NCBI GenBank assembly: GCA_020466095.1
Contig: CM035806.1
Location: 141,165,934 to 141,229,933, forward strand
Source: Chlorops oryzae
Lineage: Eukaryota > Arthropoda > Insecta > Diptera > Chloropidae
DNA: 64,000 nt
Direction of reading: 5' to 3'
In this document: piece after piece, positions 32,238 through 43,979 of the stretch
How positions within the stretch are numbered: position 1 is the stretch's first letter
How the letters are laid out: every line of letters starts with the position of its first letter
The notes under the pieces: generated by a model
Told to the model about the DNA's origin: nothing
The model's database searches: none
Seen by the model: the letters and a program-made list of their open reading frames with translations, nothing else
Program-made: the position numbers and the translations under genes

Positions 32238-32945
32238 TTCCCTCCTTTCAATCTTTTCGCTTTTTTGCTGCTTTGCCTCCTTCATTCACGCCTTCGTTCC
32301 CTCTTTCTTTCCCTCCTTCTTTATCTCCTTCTCTCCCGTCTTCGTTCCTTCTTCCATTCCCTCCTTTCCCTATTCCATTCCCTCCTTCGTTCCCTCTTCC
32401 ATTCCCTCCTTTAGTACCCTCCTTCTTTCCCTCCTTCTTTCCCTCCTTCTTTCCCTCCTTCGTTCCCTCCTTCGTTCCCTCCTTCGTTCCTCCTTCTTTC
32501 ATCTCCTCTTCCCTCCTTCGTTCCCTCCTTCTTTCCCTCCTTCTTTCCCTCCTTCGTTCCCTCCTTCGTTCCCTCCTTCGTTCCCTCCTTCGTTCCCTCC
32601 TTCGTTCCTTCCTTCTTTCCCTCCTTCGTTTCCCTCCTTCTTTCCCTCCTTCGTTCCTTCTTCCATTCCCTCCTTTCCTTCAGTTCCCTCCTTCGTTCCC
32701 TCTTCTTTCCCTCCTTCTAGTACCCTCCTTCTTTCCCTCCTTCTTTCCCTCCATCTATCCCTCCTTCGTTCCCTCCTTCTTTCCCTCCTTCGTTCCTTCC
32801 TTCGTTCCTTCCTTCGTTCCGTCCTTCTTCATTCCTTATCCCTCCTTCGTTCCCTCTTTCGTTCCCTCCCTTCATCCACTTCCTCTTTCCCTCATTCGTG
32901 CCCTCCTTCTTCCCCTCCTTCCCTTCCTATCACTCGTTCCTTACC
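32238..32945. repeat. Homopyrimidine 12-bp minisatellite (CCCTCCTTCGTT-type)
   Basis: Around 700 bp of head-to-tail 12-bp units alternating TTCG and TTCT variants, e.g. CCCTCCTTCGTT and CCCTCCTTCTTT. The plus strand is nearly pure pyrimidine apart from the CG step. The long Pro/Ser/Phe-rich frame 32093-33148 is a repeat artefact. A shorter related stretch recurs at 33060-33115. Confidence 0.95.
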
Positions 32946-34530
32946 TTCAGATTCCTTCACTTCGTTCCCTCCTATCGTTCACTAACCTTCGTTCCACTCA
33001 TTTCGTCCCTCAAAAACACTTCAGTCCGGACATTCAACAAAAAAAATTTATCCAACTCATTCGTGCCCTCCTTCTTCCCCTCCTTCCATTCCTATCACCC
33101 CTTTCACCTCTCAAGGATATTTCGACAGATGGCGACGCATCTATTTAATCTAAACCGCGTTCCAGATACACAACTCCTCAAAAAACAGCTTCGAGGTTCC
33201 GGGACAGCAAAGAAAAAAAAAATGTTATCAGCAAAGCCAAAGGCCCGCTCACTCCGCTGCAATATGACATTGAATCAGCAACAATCGCCAATGTGTCATT
33301 CTCTCCAGTCTCATTTGACACTGTAATGCACGAATTTCCAGACAAAAAAAAAAAAAAAAAAAAAAAACCACAAAAAGCAGAAGAAAAAACAAAAACAATG
33401 ATAATAAATGAAAAAAAAAAAATGCGAAAACGCTTAAAAAAATATTAAAAGAAATCGAAATGGCATTGTTCAGCGGCTCTAGTCGCAAATAAAAGTTCAT
33501 AAAAGCCCCAGCGGCGAACGAAAGATAAACACGACTCGACACGACTGTAAAGGAGAGTGTTAATTAATAATTGTTAATATTTGCCAAGTGTCTGGCAATG
33601 GAATTTCAAGGCAGCTCTGCAACCGAGCAATACCAACGATAGCAAAAAAAAAAATAAAAAATAAAAAAAAAATAAAATAAAATAAATAAAAAAATATAAT
33701 GATGTGAAAAAAAATTGCATGACGAGTAAGTACATAAAAGCTTTATCTCCATTAACGGGAAATAAAAAAAGAAAAGAAAAACAACAACAACAACAACTGC
33801 ACTTCACTTTATCAATATAACATATTGAATAAAATTAAAGATATCGTCCAAGGGTGTAGAATTTCCTTCAAATTGGCGACCAATATAAAGCTCAATCTCT
33901 TATTCAGTGGTTAGTCTCCACTAACCCTTCAATTTCCATGTCTAATTGTAGTGCAAAATCGGCTCTAAGTTTTCACTTAATTAACATCGAACGACTTATT
34001 GATGATAAAAAATAGGTAGGTACATATACATATATAGAATATATTTAACCCTTTTTAATTTTATTGGAAGGAGGGGATGCGGTTTGTTCACCTACAGACG
34101 ATTTTGAAAATGTGAAAATATAAAAATAATATAGCAATTCATTTCCATCACAAGATACCTACATAGTTACATCTAAAGACAATGGACAAGTTGCACTCGT
34201 GCCAACCCAAAAATCAGATGTCATATTGCATTTGGTATGTGTTGCCATCGAAAAGCAAAAAAAAAAAAAACTAAATTTAATTAAACAGTGTGAAAGTCCT
34301 TATATGAGCTTAAACTGCTCTTTCCCACAGCGAATCAACAGATTCCTAATTTTTGTTGCATTTTTTGTCTCCCATTTTCGATGACTCTCTTCTGCAACGA
34401 AAGAAGAAGAGCAGAGCAATCTTCTTCTTCTTACGTGTTAAAATTTCCCGGCCTATCCCGGGGTCTGCAAAACGCGACCAGTTCCTCTATTTTGCTCTGT
34501 TGGTTTCACCATCCGAGGTAGGTCCTGCAG
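32946..34530. other. No gene supported
   Basis: Decaying pyrimidine repeat to about 33115, A-runs at 33343-33367 and 33645-33710, a CAA run at 33782-33797, and unique AT-rich DNA. CTTCTGCAACGAAAGAAGAA at 34388 recurs at 35070, showing a local repeat. Confidence 0.4.
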
Positions 34531-34534
34531 TCTC

Positions 34535-34794
34535 TGGGTCCCATTTTATTGTGTCCAACCAACGCTGTTTCGGACGCCCTTGTTTTCAGCAATTTTGAGC
34601 TTCCAGGGCGCAGCCCGTTTATTTGCCAAAGTCTCCTCATTTGCCCTCAGGACGTGACTATACCAGCGTAGCCTTGCTTCCCGCATTTTCCCAATAATCG
34701 GCGCAACTTCACAACGGCTGCGGATGTCCACGTTTGGAACATGACGAAGACAAGTCAGTCCGGATATCCAGCGATGCTTGAGAAAGGCATCCAT
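34535..34794 (-). pseudogene. LINE reverse-transcriptase C-terminal tail, frameshifted
   Basis: On the minus strand the frame contains MREARLRWYSHVLRANEE, the well-known tail region after the reverse-transcriptase domain in many insect and nematode LINE-type proteins. A frameshift near 34585 follows; in the other frame the expected QGRPKQRWLDTIKWD is readable to about 34535. No FADD-containing part is present, so this is a short remnant. Not closely related to the two jockey-like copies in this window. Confidence 0.75.
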
Positions 34795-35587
34795 AAGCGA
34801 CTATTTTGCTGACGTTTGTTTCGACCTTTCGCGGCATGTCATCTGGGATCTCTTTAGAGCAATTTTTACGGATTAGACCGACAATTGAGTTGAACTTCCA
34901 ACCCTTGAAAATTAAGATGTAGTGTTCTTGCTAGGTGGACCTTCTGGAAAGAAAAAAAAATTAAGGTTATTTTCATGATTTAATTCCTTATATGAAGCTA
35001 AACTAAAAACGATTTTCAAGTAACAGGCTTCTTAATTCTTTGTTGACATTTTTAAATTTTGTGACTTCTTCTGCAACGAAAGAAGAAAAACTGGCGTTAA
35101 TGACTTTTCAAAAATTACCCGGTGGTGTGACCGGATTTTGGCAAAACTGCGTAACCGAAAAATTTCTGTTATTAACCAGAATGATATGCGCTATGGCAGT
35201 ACTAGAATCCAATTTTTTTATTTATTGACAAAATGGCGCCCTTTTTTATTCAACATTAAGCCAGCCCTTTTTTTGACCAATTTTCATGAAACTATGAAGT
35301 TCTTGAAATACCAGGATCCTTGTTCCGGCATTTTCCAATGTTATAATGAATTAAAATCCGAAATCGGTTCGTTTGGTTTTTGACAGTCAGTCCGGTCAAA
35401 AAAAGTAGTTTTGAGATAAGGCGCTAAGCGTTATTTTGCTCACGTTTGTTCTGTCTCCGCATTAAAAAGGCTGGTAACCTTAAAGAATTTTAGACTTCAC
35501 GAAACTTTGCCAGCATATTTTTTAAAGTCTATACCTTTTTCGAATATAAAAAAAATCAATTTCAAAAAATTATAGAGAAGGTCTCCC
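34795..35587. repeat. Probable relic of a TTAA-type element
   Basis: Wording resembles the 28219-28958 element (AATCGGTTCG, TTTTGAGATAAGGCGCT, GAGAAGGTCTCCC then TTAA at 35588). The left end is not identified. No gene. Confidence 0.35.
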
Positions 35588-35591
35588 TTAA

Positions 35592-36025
35592 GGTCGGTGT
35601 CCACTTCAATCAAAAATTTTTTTGGAGACTTGTACCTTTATTTTGTTTTGACGTTACGTAGTGTAGAATCGGAAGAAATAGAGATGCAAGACTATCGATA
35701 CTGTGAACATCGCTAGTTTCGATGGTTTTTGAAACGCTCTGAAAAACTTTTTCCCTCTTGTATAAATGAAAAATATTTCATATCGCCATGTATTCGCGTT
35801 TGTTTTAAATAAAGATGAGTAATATTGACTTACTGATGGTAACTAATCACGCATGGGAAAAATAATGCTTTTTGAAGTCTCCAAAGTACTTTTTTGCATT
35901 TCGTTTTGAGTGGAATCGAGGAAAACGAAAAGTTTATCGAATGAAATTTCCGATTGCATTCCGCTGCGTTTTTTATTCGTGTGTTGCTTATGGAAACGAA
36001 AATTTGATTCAAGTGGACACTCAGC
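35592..36025. mobile_element. 434-bp TTAA-flanked MITE
   Basis: Left GGTCGGTGTCCACTTCAATC then AAAAATTTT pairs with right AAAATTTGATTCAAGTGGAC then ACTCAGC. TTAA flanks both sides (35588-35591 and 36026-36029). It is inserted at the TTAA bordering the relic on its left. Non-coding. Confidence 0.8.
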
Positions 36026-36065
36026 TTAAGGGAAGACCCCCAGTGTGTTTCTTCTACTTAGCTTA

Positions 36066-36857
36066 TAGTGCATTTCCATATGGTGTTTAACTTCGCGTTT
36101 AAGGCGTTTAGGGCCCTAAACGAGGTGTTAAACTCGTGTTTTGCCATACAAAAGTTAAACGCGATAACAAAGTGTTTATCTCTTTAACACCTCATAAACA
36201 CTGCCATCGATAGGAAAAAAAATCGATTTTTCGTATCGGAATTTCATGCATATCTAACTGTCAAAAGAAAATCAAAACAAAAAACAAAAAAATGTTGCCA
36301 AAAGCAAAACTAAAAATTCCCTACAAACTACGAAAAATTCCCTAAATTTTTTTACACACGGAAAAATTCGAAAAAAATGTATAATATGCGCAAGGCATAA
36401 TCTTGTATTTTATGATTCTTGGTAGAGTATCGATGCTGAACGATAGTTTTTACCAAAAAAAATTAAAATTAAGGTTATGGGCCATGTCACAGAAATCGAT
36501 TTCAAAACCGTGTAAAAATTATAATCCTCCTAAATTCTTTCAGATATAGTTTTTTCTAGGTTTTCCACTTCCAACTCCACGAGACGAGACGTTTATTTTG
36601 TCGTTTTTATTGATCGACAAGAAACTATATTCAAAATATCTCTTAATATTTAAGAATATACCACAAATTCCCTACATTTTGCCGAATTTAATAATTCTGT
36701 CCCTCTTTCCCTTCAAGTGATTTTCCTACAAATGGCAACACTGCTTGCAATTGTAAATAAACAAACAGCTGTGAAACTTAAACACCTCGCATACGTGGAA
36801 CCGCTCGAAGTGTTTAGCTAAACATCTCAGAGTTAAACACCATATAGAAACGCGCTA
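36066..36857. mobile_element. 792-bp hAT-type MITE
   Basis: TAGTGCATTTCCATATGGTG at the left end and TAGCGCGTTTCTATATGGTG (reverse of the right end) both continue TTTAACT: 24/27 matched. Flanks are TTAGCTTA and TTAGCTAT, a 6/8 octamer. The 14-bp palindrome TTTAGGGCCCTAAA lies at 36107-36120. Non-coding. A LINE begins 22 bases to its right. Confidence 0.75.
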
Positions 36858-36879
36858 TTAGCTATAGTAATGGAAATTT

Positions 36880-37910
36880 TTTTAATTTTTTTTTTTTTAA
36901 GTTGTTTTATTATTGAATCTTTCTATATTCGGTTTATAGAAACTAACAATATGTATACAAATCCTAGGGCTACTATTCATGAATACTTCCAGCCAGTGCT
37001 GGTAGGTATTTTGTATTAGTGATAATTGTTGTTGAAATTAGTACAAAGTCGTATGTAAATTTGTTGCAAGAATTATAATACTTAATATAGTTGAGGATTA
37101 TAATAGCTTGGACTAGATTACTGTTCCAGAAGTCCAATTTCTGTTGATTGGTTAGGTTATATCCATGTCTTTGAAAAGTCTCGCCGCTTTAATCGTTTAA
37201 GGTATTGTCGGAAAAGAAGGTTATTTGCCAATGAGTTAGGATGCTGTTAAAGTTTTTGGACATATTTTGCAATCGTGTTTATTATTTCATCATCAAGAGT
37301 AAGTATGTTAAAATCTTTTTGTAGATTTTTGTTTGAAACATACCAGGGTGCAGCAGCAATAGTTCTCGGGGCCTTGGATTGACATCTTTGAAGACGTAGA
37401 AGGTTAGATTTGGATGCAGTTCCCCAAATTTGTATACCGTACATCCAAGCAGGCTTTATTATTGATTTGTACAAGAGTATTTTGTTGTCCAAGCTCAGCT
37501 TCGAGTATTTGCCTATTAGCCAGTTCATTTTGTTTAATTTGAGCTTAGCTTGCGTTTTTTTTTTAGCCTCTATATGTCGTTTCCAGGTCAGTCTTTTATC
37601 CAGGTGTATTCCAAGATAGCAAACTTCATTTTTATGTGAAATAGCTTTGTTGTTGATTTTAACTGTTGGGCATGTGCGATTTCTAATTGTGAAGGTAAGG
37701 TGGGAACTTTTCGATTCATTTATGCAAATGCGCCATTTATGCAACCAAGCCTGCACTTTGCTTAGGTGATTTTGAAGTTTGTTCGAAGCAACAACTGGAT
37801 CTTTATCAGTTGCCAAGATGGCCGTGTCGTCAGCGAATGTAGAGGTGAGTACGTTGCAATCTGTTGGTAGATCGGATGTGTGCAGTAGGTATAAAAGCGG
37901 GCCAAGTACT
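36880..37910 (-). mobile_element. Second 5'-truncated jockey-clade LINE, inverted
   Basis: A T-rich tail at 36880-36898 is the poly(A) of a minus-strand insertion. GGAAATTT at 36872-36879 repeats at 37911-37918, exactly where the coding homology starts, giving an 8-bp target-site duplication. The 3' UTR has a hairpin at 36989-37002, read on the minus strand as CCAGC-ACTG-GCTGG. The 5' truncation falls in the VLGP motif. Confidence 0.88.
37158..37910 (-). pseudogene. Reverse transcriptase C-terminal fragment of the second LINE
   Basis: From VLGPLLYLLHTSDLPT the frame runs through STFADDTAILAT (catalytic FADD) and the thumb region KILLYKSIIKPAWMYGIQIW. It meets a TAA at 37247-37249; beyond it the same frame continues with family-like QHPNSLANNL to a second stop near 37158. 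Diverged from the 5.9-kb copy at protein level but clearly of the same clade. Confidence 0.88.
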
Positions 37911-37918
37911 GGAAATTT

Positions 37919-38640
37919 GATGAGCATTTGAAGAAAATTCTCGAATGGCACAAAATAAATACTTATTAAACCTCTGTACCCTGCGGATCACGGTGGGATT
38001 TTCGAAATGTTTAATGACTAACATAGCTAATTAACCCCTAACCTTGGTGGTTTGTCTGTCGACTATCGAACAACAAAAACCGATTGTTCTTGAATACGAG
38101 AAAATGCGCCTGAGTCATCTTCATTCGGCTTTAGGGACTTTCGCTTAAATAATTTTCATTTGCCGTCGTCTTTTTCTTGACTGGGCTTAAGCGGAGTTAA
38201 GAACCCCCAAAATCCTCCCGGCCCCCTTGCGCACGGGCCTGGCACAGAGCAAAAGCTATTGCATGTGTAGTAAGGCTATTGATAAACGGGATTCACGGAC
38301 AAGCGTTTGGGTGATGGAGCATGGTTACGTGGGCGCGTACGTGGGGGCGGGGGGGTTGCAGTGATGTCGAAAACATTGATCGTCAAACCGAAATGCTCAC
38401 TGGGCTCTGATTATTCTGGTTATTAAGTCAATGACTTCTATTGAAAAGCACAGCATGACGACAATGCTCCGTATTGCCTGATTGAGGTCATCATGCTCGC
38501 CCGGCTGCACGCCGTGCACGATTTTAGACTACAATCAACATTAAAAGATGATAAAAGAAGCGCGAGGAAAATAGCTCAATTAAGCTGAGGAAAATTTCTC
38601 GATTTCCCACCGCCCGAATCGCTGCGAAAGCGAGACAAAG
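37919..38640. other. No gene seen
   Basis: Unique-looking DNA with a C/G-run-rich patch at 38205-38240 similar to hAT-type subterminal DNA. No supported frame. Confidence 0.35.
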
Positions 38641-38905
38641 TGCAGACGATGACAAAGCCATCGACAACGACAACGATACGACCGCAATCTCACGCACTCA
38701 CACACACGCATGTACGTAAGAGCACAGGCACACTTGCAAACAAAGCACCATTAAAATGCACGACCATGCCGGAAGTCGACGTCTCGTTTCGTCTCGTCTC
38801 GTCTCGTATCGCTCGACGTCGGCGTCGGCTTCGATTCGCGGTGAGCTGAGCGGTGCACCGCGGTGTGCAGTACATTCCTCTGTCTGGAACTGCGGGTGGC
38901 CCGAT
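38641..38905. promoter_or_regulatory. CpG-rich stretch, possible 5'-UTR DNA
   Basis: Dense CG dinucleotides (GTCTCGTCTCGTCTCGTATCG, less its last base, and GACGTCGGCGTCGG), a donor-like GCG|GTGAGC at about 38837-38845. No coding homology. Only composition supports this. Confidence 0.2.
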
Positions 38906-40060
38906 TAACTGCATTCAATTGAAAGTGCATTCAATGAAGCGCAGGGCAGGACTCCGTGCAGCCACGAGTTGTCGCGATCCGTTGAGCTGAGACTTATGTC
39001 AATCGGGCCATGACGAGCGTCAATTATTTGGTCCGCGTGGCCGTTGAATTAGTTGCCGCCATTTCAAAAAAAAAAAAAAAAACAAGAGTTGCCGCAGTTT
39101 TTTGTTTTTTTTTTTTTTTTTTTTTTTTTTGTTGCCGTTGGCTTTGTCCTTGGCTAATGACATTGAGCATAATGCCTTAACGTCAATATTGTCAATCCGA
39201 ATGACAAACGCTCTGATGGTGTCACGCTAGGCAGTATTTTGGTGACTCTTTTCCCTTGGATATTGAAAAAAAAAAACCCTTTATTTCTGTTTTCTTTAGG
39301 AAAGTGATTAGTTCCCTCGTAAACATTTGAAGTGATTTTTGGTTAAGGTAAAATCGAGAAAATCCCTCAAAACGGGAAAAACCCCTAATTCTGGCATCCG
39401 TGCATTGAATAAAATTTTAGCGTGACGCCTAAAATTCTCATTTGGTTTGTAAAATGGGACACTTAAGACTGGCAGAATTTCTGAAGATTTTTCACGACGT
39501 GATGTAGCAAGAAGCTGTGTAAGTTATTATCATCATCACCATGACCGTCATCATCAGTGCTGTCGTTTTTGTATATTAGAAGATAGCAAAATGTTTTTGA
39601 AATGGTAGTTCTTATAAAATAAACGGAGTATATTAAAATATAAGTAATTTTTAAGCAATAGAAAAAAAAAACTACTTAGTTAGGGGTTTTGCTCTCAAAA
39701 CCTCGAAAACTCGTAAACGAAAAAAGCGAAAAAATAAATGAATGTAATTTTGTATGAAAAATTTACACTCTCGCTTTTTCAATCTTTTCGCTTTTAATGG
39801 AATGTCCTAGTTGTTTTAAATGAATGAAGAAACAGATTAACGTATGTATGTGAATTAAAAAGTTTTCCTAGGCTTGCCATATAAATAGTTAATTTTCACA
39901 GCACAAAGATAAACGACATACATATAACAAAATTTATTTACAACCAAATTAGTATTTAGAATCGTTAATAACAAGGTTAGTAGTAAAGTAGTACGGCGAT
40001 ATAAAAAGGTAAGTCATAAAAAATATCTACTTTATAGTAGCATATTCGACTAGCACTGGT
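38906..40060. other. No gene supported
   Basis: A-run 39067-39082 and T-run 39107-39130, then unique AT-rich DNA. No frame of note. Confidence 0.45.
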
Positions 40061-41040
40061 CATCATCGAGCATCATTATCACCAACCTCAGCCATCATCA
40101 TAAAACAAACTCACATCATAAACATTCCAGTCAATCATACCATTTTCACACACAAATCACATACAAATCATCACCAAACCTCACTATCCCATCACCATCA
40201 TCATCATCACCATCACCACCATCAGCACCATCATCACCATCATCACATCATCATCACTCATCATCACCATCATCACCCCATCATCATCATCACCATCACC
40301 ACCATCAACACTATCAACACCATCATCACCAACCCCACCATCCCATTACATCATCACACATCATCACACATCAACACCATCAACACCATCAACACCATCA
40401 ACACCATCAACACCATCAACACCATCAACACCATCAACACCATCAACACCATCAACACCATCAACACCATCAACACCATCAACACCATCAACACCATCAA
40501 CACCATCAACACCATCAACACCATCAACACCATCAACACCATCAACACCATCAACACCATCAACACCATCAACACCATCAACACCATCAACACCATCAAC
40601 ACCATCAACACCATCAACACCATCAACACCATCAACACCATCAACACCATCAAAACATCAACACCATCAACACCATCAACACCATCAACACCATCAACAC
40701 CATCAACACCATCAACACCATCAACACCATCAACACCATCAACACCATCAACACCCACACTCAACACTACACCGTCAAACACCAACACTCAACACCATCA
40801 CGCAACCATCAACACCATCAACACCATAATCACCAAACCTCACCAATATCACTAACACCATCACACTAACACATCACACCTCACTCATCACACATCATCA
40901 TCATCACAACCTCACCATACATCACCAATACACCTCACCATCATCATCATCATCATCATCATCACCATCATCATCATCACCATCATCATCACCAACCTCA
41001 CCATCATCATCACCATCATTACCAACCTCACCATCATCAA
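40061..41040. repeat. CATCAY/CACCATCAA satellite DNA
   Basis: Degenerate CATCAT/CATCAC trinucleotide-based DNA on both sides of a core of about 43 CACCATCAA 9-mers at 40371-40755. The core is interrupted once at about 40651 (CAAAACATC), which shifts its phase. Val/Asp/Gly and Met/Val/Leu repeat frames on the minus strand are artefacts. Confidence 0.96.
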
Positions 41041-42507
41041 TTTTCTTATTCGTTTCCAGCATAGAAAGAAAAAAATCAAATGCATACATCGTGGACGCTG
41101 TGCAATCGGGGGCCCGATATGAAGAATCTAGTCTCTGCTAACAAAAAGACAGGCTTCGACGGCCCTGATCCTTACCCCGTTGCTTGTATTGCGACCTCAT
41201 TGGAGTTGTCACATCCATATAAGTATGTATACAGTAGAATTCCGATTATGGGAATCAAATAAGAGCAGGGAATTTCCTAACTAAAGTTTTCTTGAAAATT
41301 TCAAGTGAGGTTTCTTTAGTCGTGCCTAAGCCTCATGAAACTGTGTCAAAGGGAAATCAATTAAATTTATTATAGATAATGGAGTGATCCTGAAAAGCAA
41401 AAAATAAAGAATACAAGGGCCCACATGAGTGACCCTAAGCCTTGCATTAGGAAATGTGTTTGCCGCATGTGAAGGCTTTGGACATTTGGAAGGATGGGTT
41501 AAATTTCTTTCATGGAAAGAAATGCTGGGTTAAAAAATCGGATTGCGTAGGAGCAAGTACATACTATAGTATATACATCACTGAACTATGATATGGTCGC
41601 TGAAGGCTTAAAATTTACAATGGAACTACAAGAATTCGCGTAAAAGACTTTCTCGGATGAACATTACAGCTTTATACAGCTCTTCCATGTCATTCATGAC
41701 ATCTTCATGGCAATATCTCGAAAATTAGGGGAAGAGGACTTAGGGATTTTGTTTTAATAACAGTTTTCGTCTCAAATATTTGTTATTTAGAAGAAAAAAT
41801 TTATAAAAAGTTTTCAGCCACTCGGAGGCCATATCCATGTAAAATTTCCCGCTGGGTTCTTTATTTTTTTATTTTTTATTTATGCCCTTGATGCAGCATT
41901 ATCATTGTACTTAATAGTAAAAATGAAGCGTATTTGTATTACGAAAAAAGGAAGCCACCGGGAGAAGAATTGAAGAAAACAAAAGAGGAGAGGCAAAGTT
42001 GGGAAATATCGTATTAAAAATGGTGGTTACATGCATGATTCGGACCAACATTGGGAAATGCTAACGCGGCCCATGACAAAAAGAAAGGATAAGACATAAA
42101 TATATAGGTACGTATATACATATGTACCTATGCTTTTTAAAATGCACTCCTGCTATTGAGCCTAAGAAGATTTTCTGAACCCAGGCGGAAATATTGTGCT
42201 CAATGTTGGAATCAGAAAATCATCCTTCATTGCCAGATGCATAGAGAGAAATTTCGCATTCGGCGAAATTTTTTCTTCGGGAGCCCTTTTGATTTTCATG
42301 GGAAAGGGAAACTAAAAAGAAAGTCATATGACGGATACACTGATACTTGTTACGACTCCGAGCCGCCAACAGGAATCCGGCCGGCCCTTTGAAAATGATG
42401 CGGCATTTCCTGCTAGCCGATACCCACTGTTATTCAATTTGAAAAATCTCATCGATTCAATCCGTGCCGTGTCGCCAGATTCTCCTCCACTTCATTTCAA
42501 ACTGGTA
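41041..42507. other. No gene supported
   Basis: Unique-looking DNA. A pogo-like start TACAGTAGAATTCCG is seen at 41229 and a CCCGCTGGG end at 41851-41859, neither with an assignable partner. Confidence 0.35.
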
Positions 42508-42811
42508 CACTGAGCGAACTTAACCATGATTTTTTTTAAGAGGGCGCATTGTTATTCACAGTCCTTTTGATTTTCGAGCAGAACAAAAATTTCAAAAGAA
42601 AAATGGTTGAGTCAACAACTTTTTTAGTTGATTTAAAGGAAATATGTTTAATTACATTTCTTTTCGTTCCGTATAATTCTCATTTGTTTTATAAAATAGG
42701 ACATATAACATATGTATTCATCTTAGAACTTTTTCAGGATAAGGATACAAATATTCCTTGTTGAAGCCGTTTTGTATGTTTTTCCTTTTGATTTAACCAG
42801 TTTTCTGATTG
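42508..42811 (+). mobile_element. Short copy of the CACTGAGCGAA MITE family
   Basis: CACTGAGCGAACTT at the left, then ATGATTTTTTT, GCGCATTGTTATTCACAG, GAGCAGAACAAAAATTTC and the end block AAGCCGTTTTGTATG through ACCAGTTTTCTG. All match the reverse complement of 58386-58942 in order, with an internal deletion of about 250 bp. Confidence 0.85.
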
Positions 42812-43975
42812 ACACTGGCACGCTCCCATATCCTAATGTCATTTGATGTTAAGTGAGCAAAGTCACAGACTGTTGAATGTAAGTTTGTTGGTATGTATCT
42901 CGCGTTCAAACTTTTACATTAAATTTCCAATGCATCACAGCATCAACATTAGTATTAAATTGAATATGAAGCTCATCTTTGGAACCGAAATCTTCGAGAT
43001 TATAATATAGGTACATAATCACCGGAATAATCTTATACGCACCCAATAACAACTATTTCAGACACAAAATCAAAACCCTAAGACGCTTCGATCGCTCTAT
43101 CATTTTCCATGGTGCAAACAAAGTCACCATCGCCGGCTTCTCAGTCCTGATCCAAGTCGCAATCCCAGTCTCAGTCCCAGTCCCAGTTCTCAGTCCCAAT
43201 CTCATCTTCGGCTTCAGGCGTTGGGGTTGTCGTCTGCAGTCTGAATGCAACCTACGTAAACACATACATTCCATGCCAAGTTATTCATTCACCAGGCAAC
43301 GGAAAGCAACCACCACCCGTTATCCATTTCTCCGGCAATCCCCTATTCTCATGTTGCCTTCAAACTTTTGACCTTCAAAATATTGAAAGCACAAGCGGAG
43401 TAAAGTGCGAATCGATTCGCCTTTGAGTCGTGTTCATACTCATGCCCCGTTCCTCGTGCTAGTCGTTTCGGCGGCTAACTTTTCACGAACGCATTGCCAT
43501 TTAATTCTCTTTCCGTTCGATTTTTATTTTCCTCTTTTTCACTTTTTCCATTTTTCTCTTTTCATTGTGCGTGTTTATTTGTCACAACTTTCCGCTTTTC
43601 CCCTTGCTCTTTAACCCCTTCTTGATTTTCTTTCGTTTGTTTTTTATTTGTTTTTGGAACTCGGTTTCAAGTTTTTGCTGGTTTTCCATCGTCAACCCGT
43701 CCTCCTCCGGTCTCCTTCCCCCATACGCCCGCTAAAAAAACCTGTTTGTTTTTTGCTATCTTAACGGTTTTTATTTACTACGGCTAGTGAAATATTTTAT
43801 GATGTTGAAGCTTGCAATTGAAGTTATGATGACAATTCCGTTTGCCCGGAAATTCCATTAACCCTTTCTAATCGTAATGGGAATTGAAGAATTGTCACAA
43901 CTAATCCAGCATTTTCCCTCTCAGTTAACCACCTTCTGTTCCTCTTTGAGAAGCTCGTTTACCAAGTCCTCTGCT
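42812..43975. other. No gene supported
   Basis: CCAGTC hexanucleotide-like stretch at 43150-43200, CT-rich DNA from 43870. Short frames without domains. Confidence 0.4.
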
Positions 43976-43979
43976 CGTT

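Noticed and set aside
32093..33148. 351-codon Pro/Ser/Phe-rich frame
   Set aside because: Generated by the 12-bp pyrimidine minisatellite.
40354..40788. 144-codon Gly-Val-Asp and Val-Leu-Met repeat frame
   Set aside because: Pure product of the CACCATCAA array; phase changes at the single interruption.
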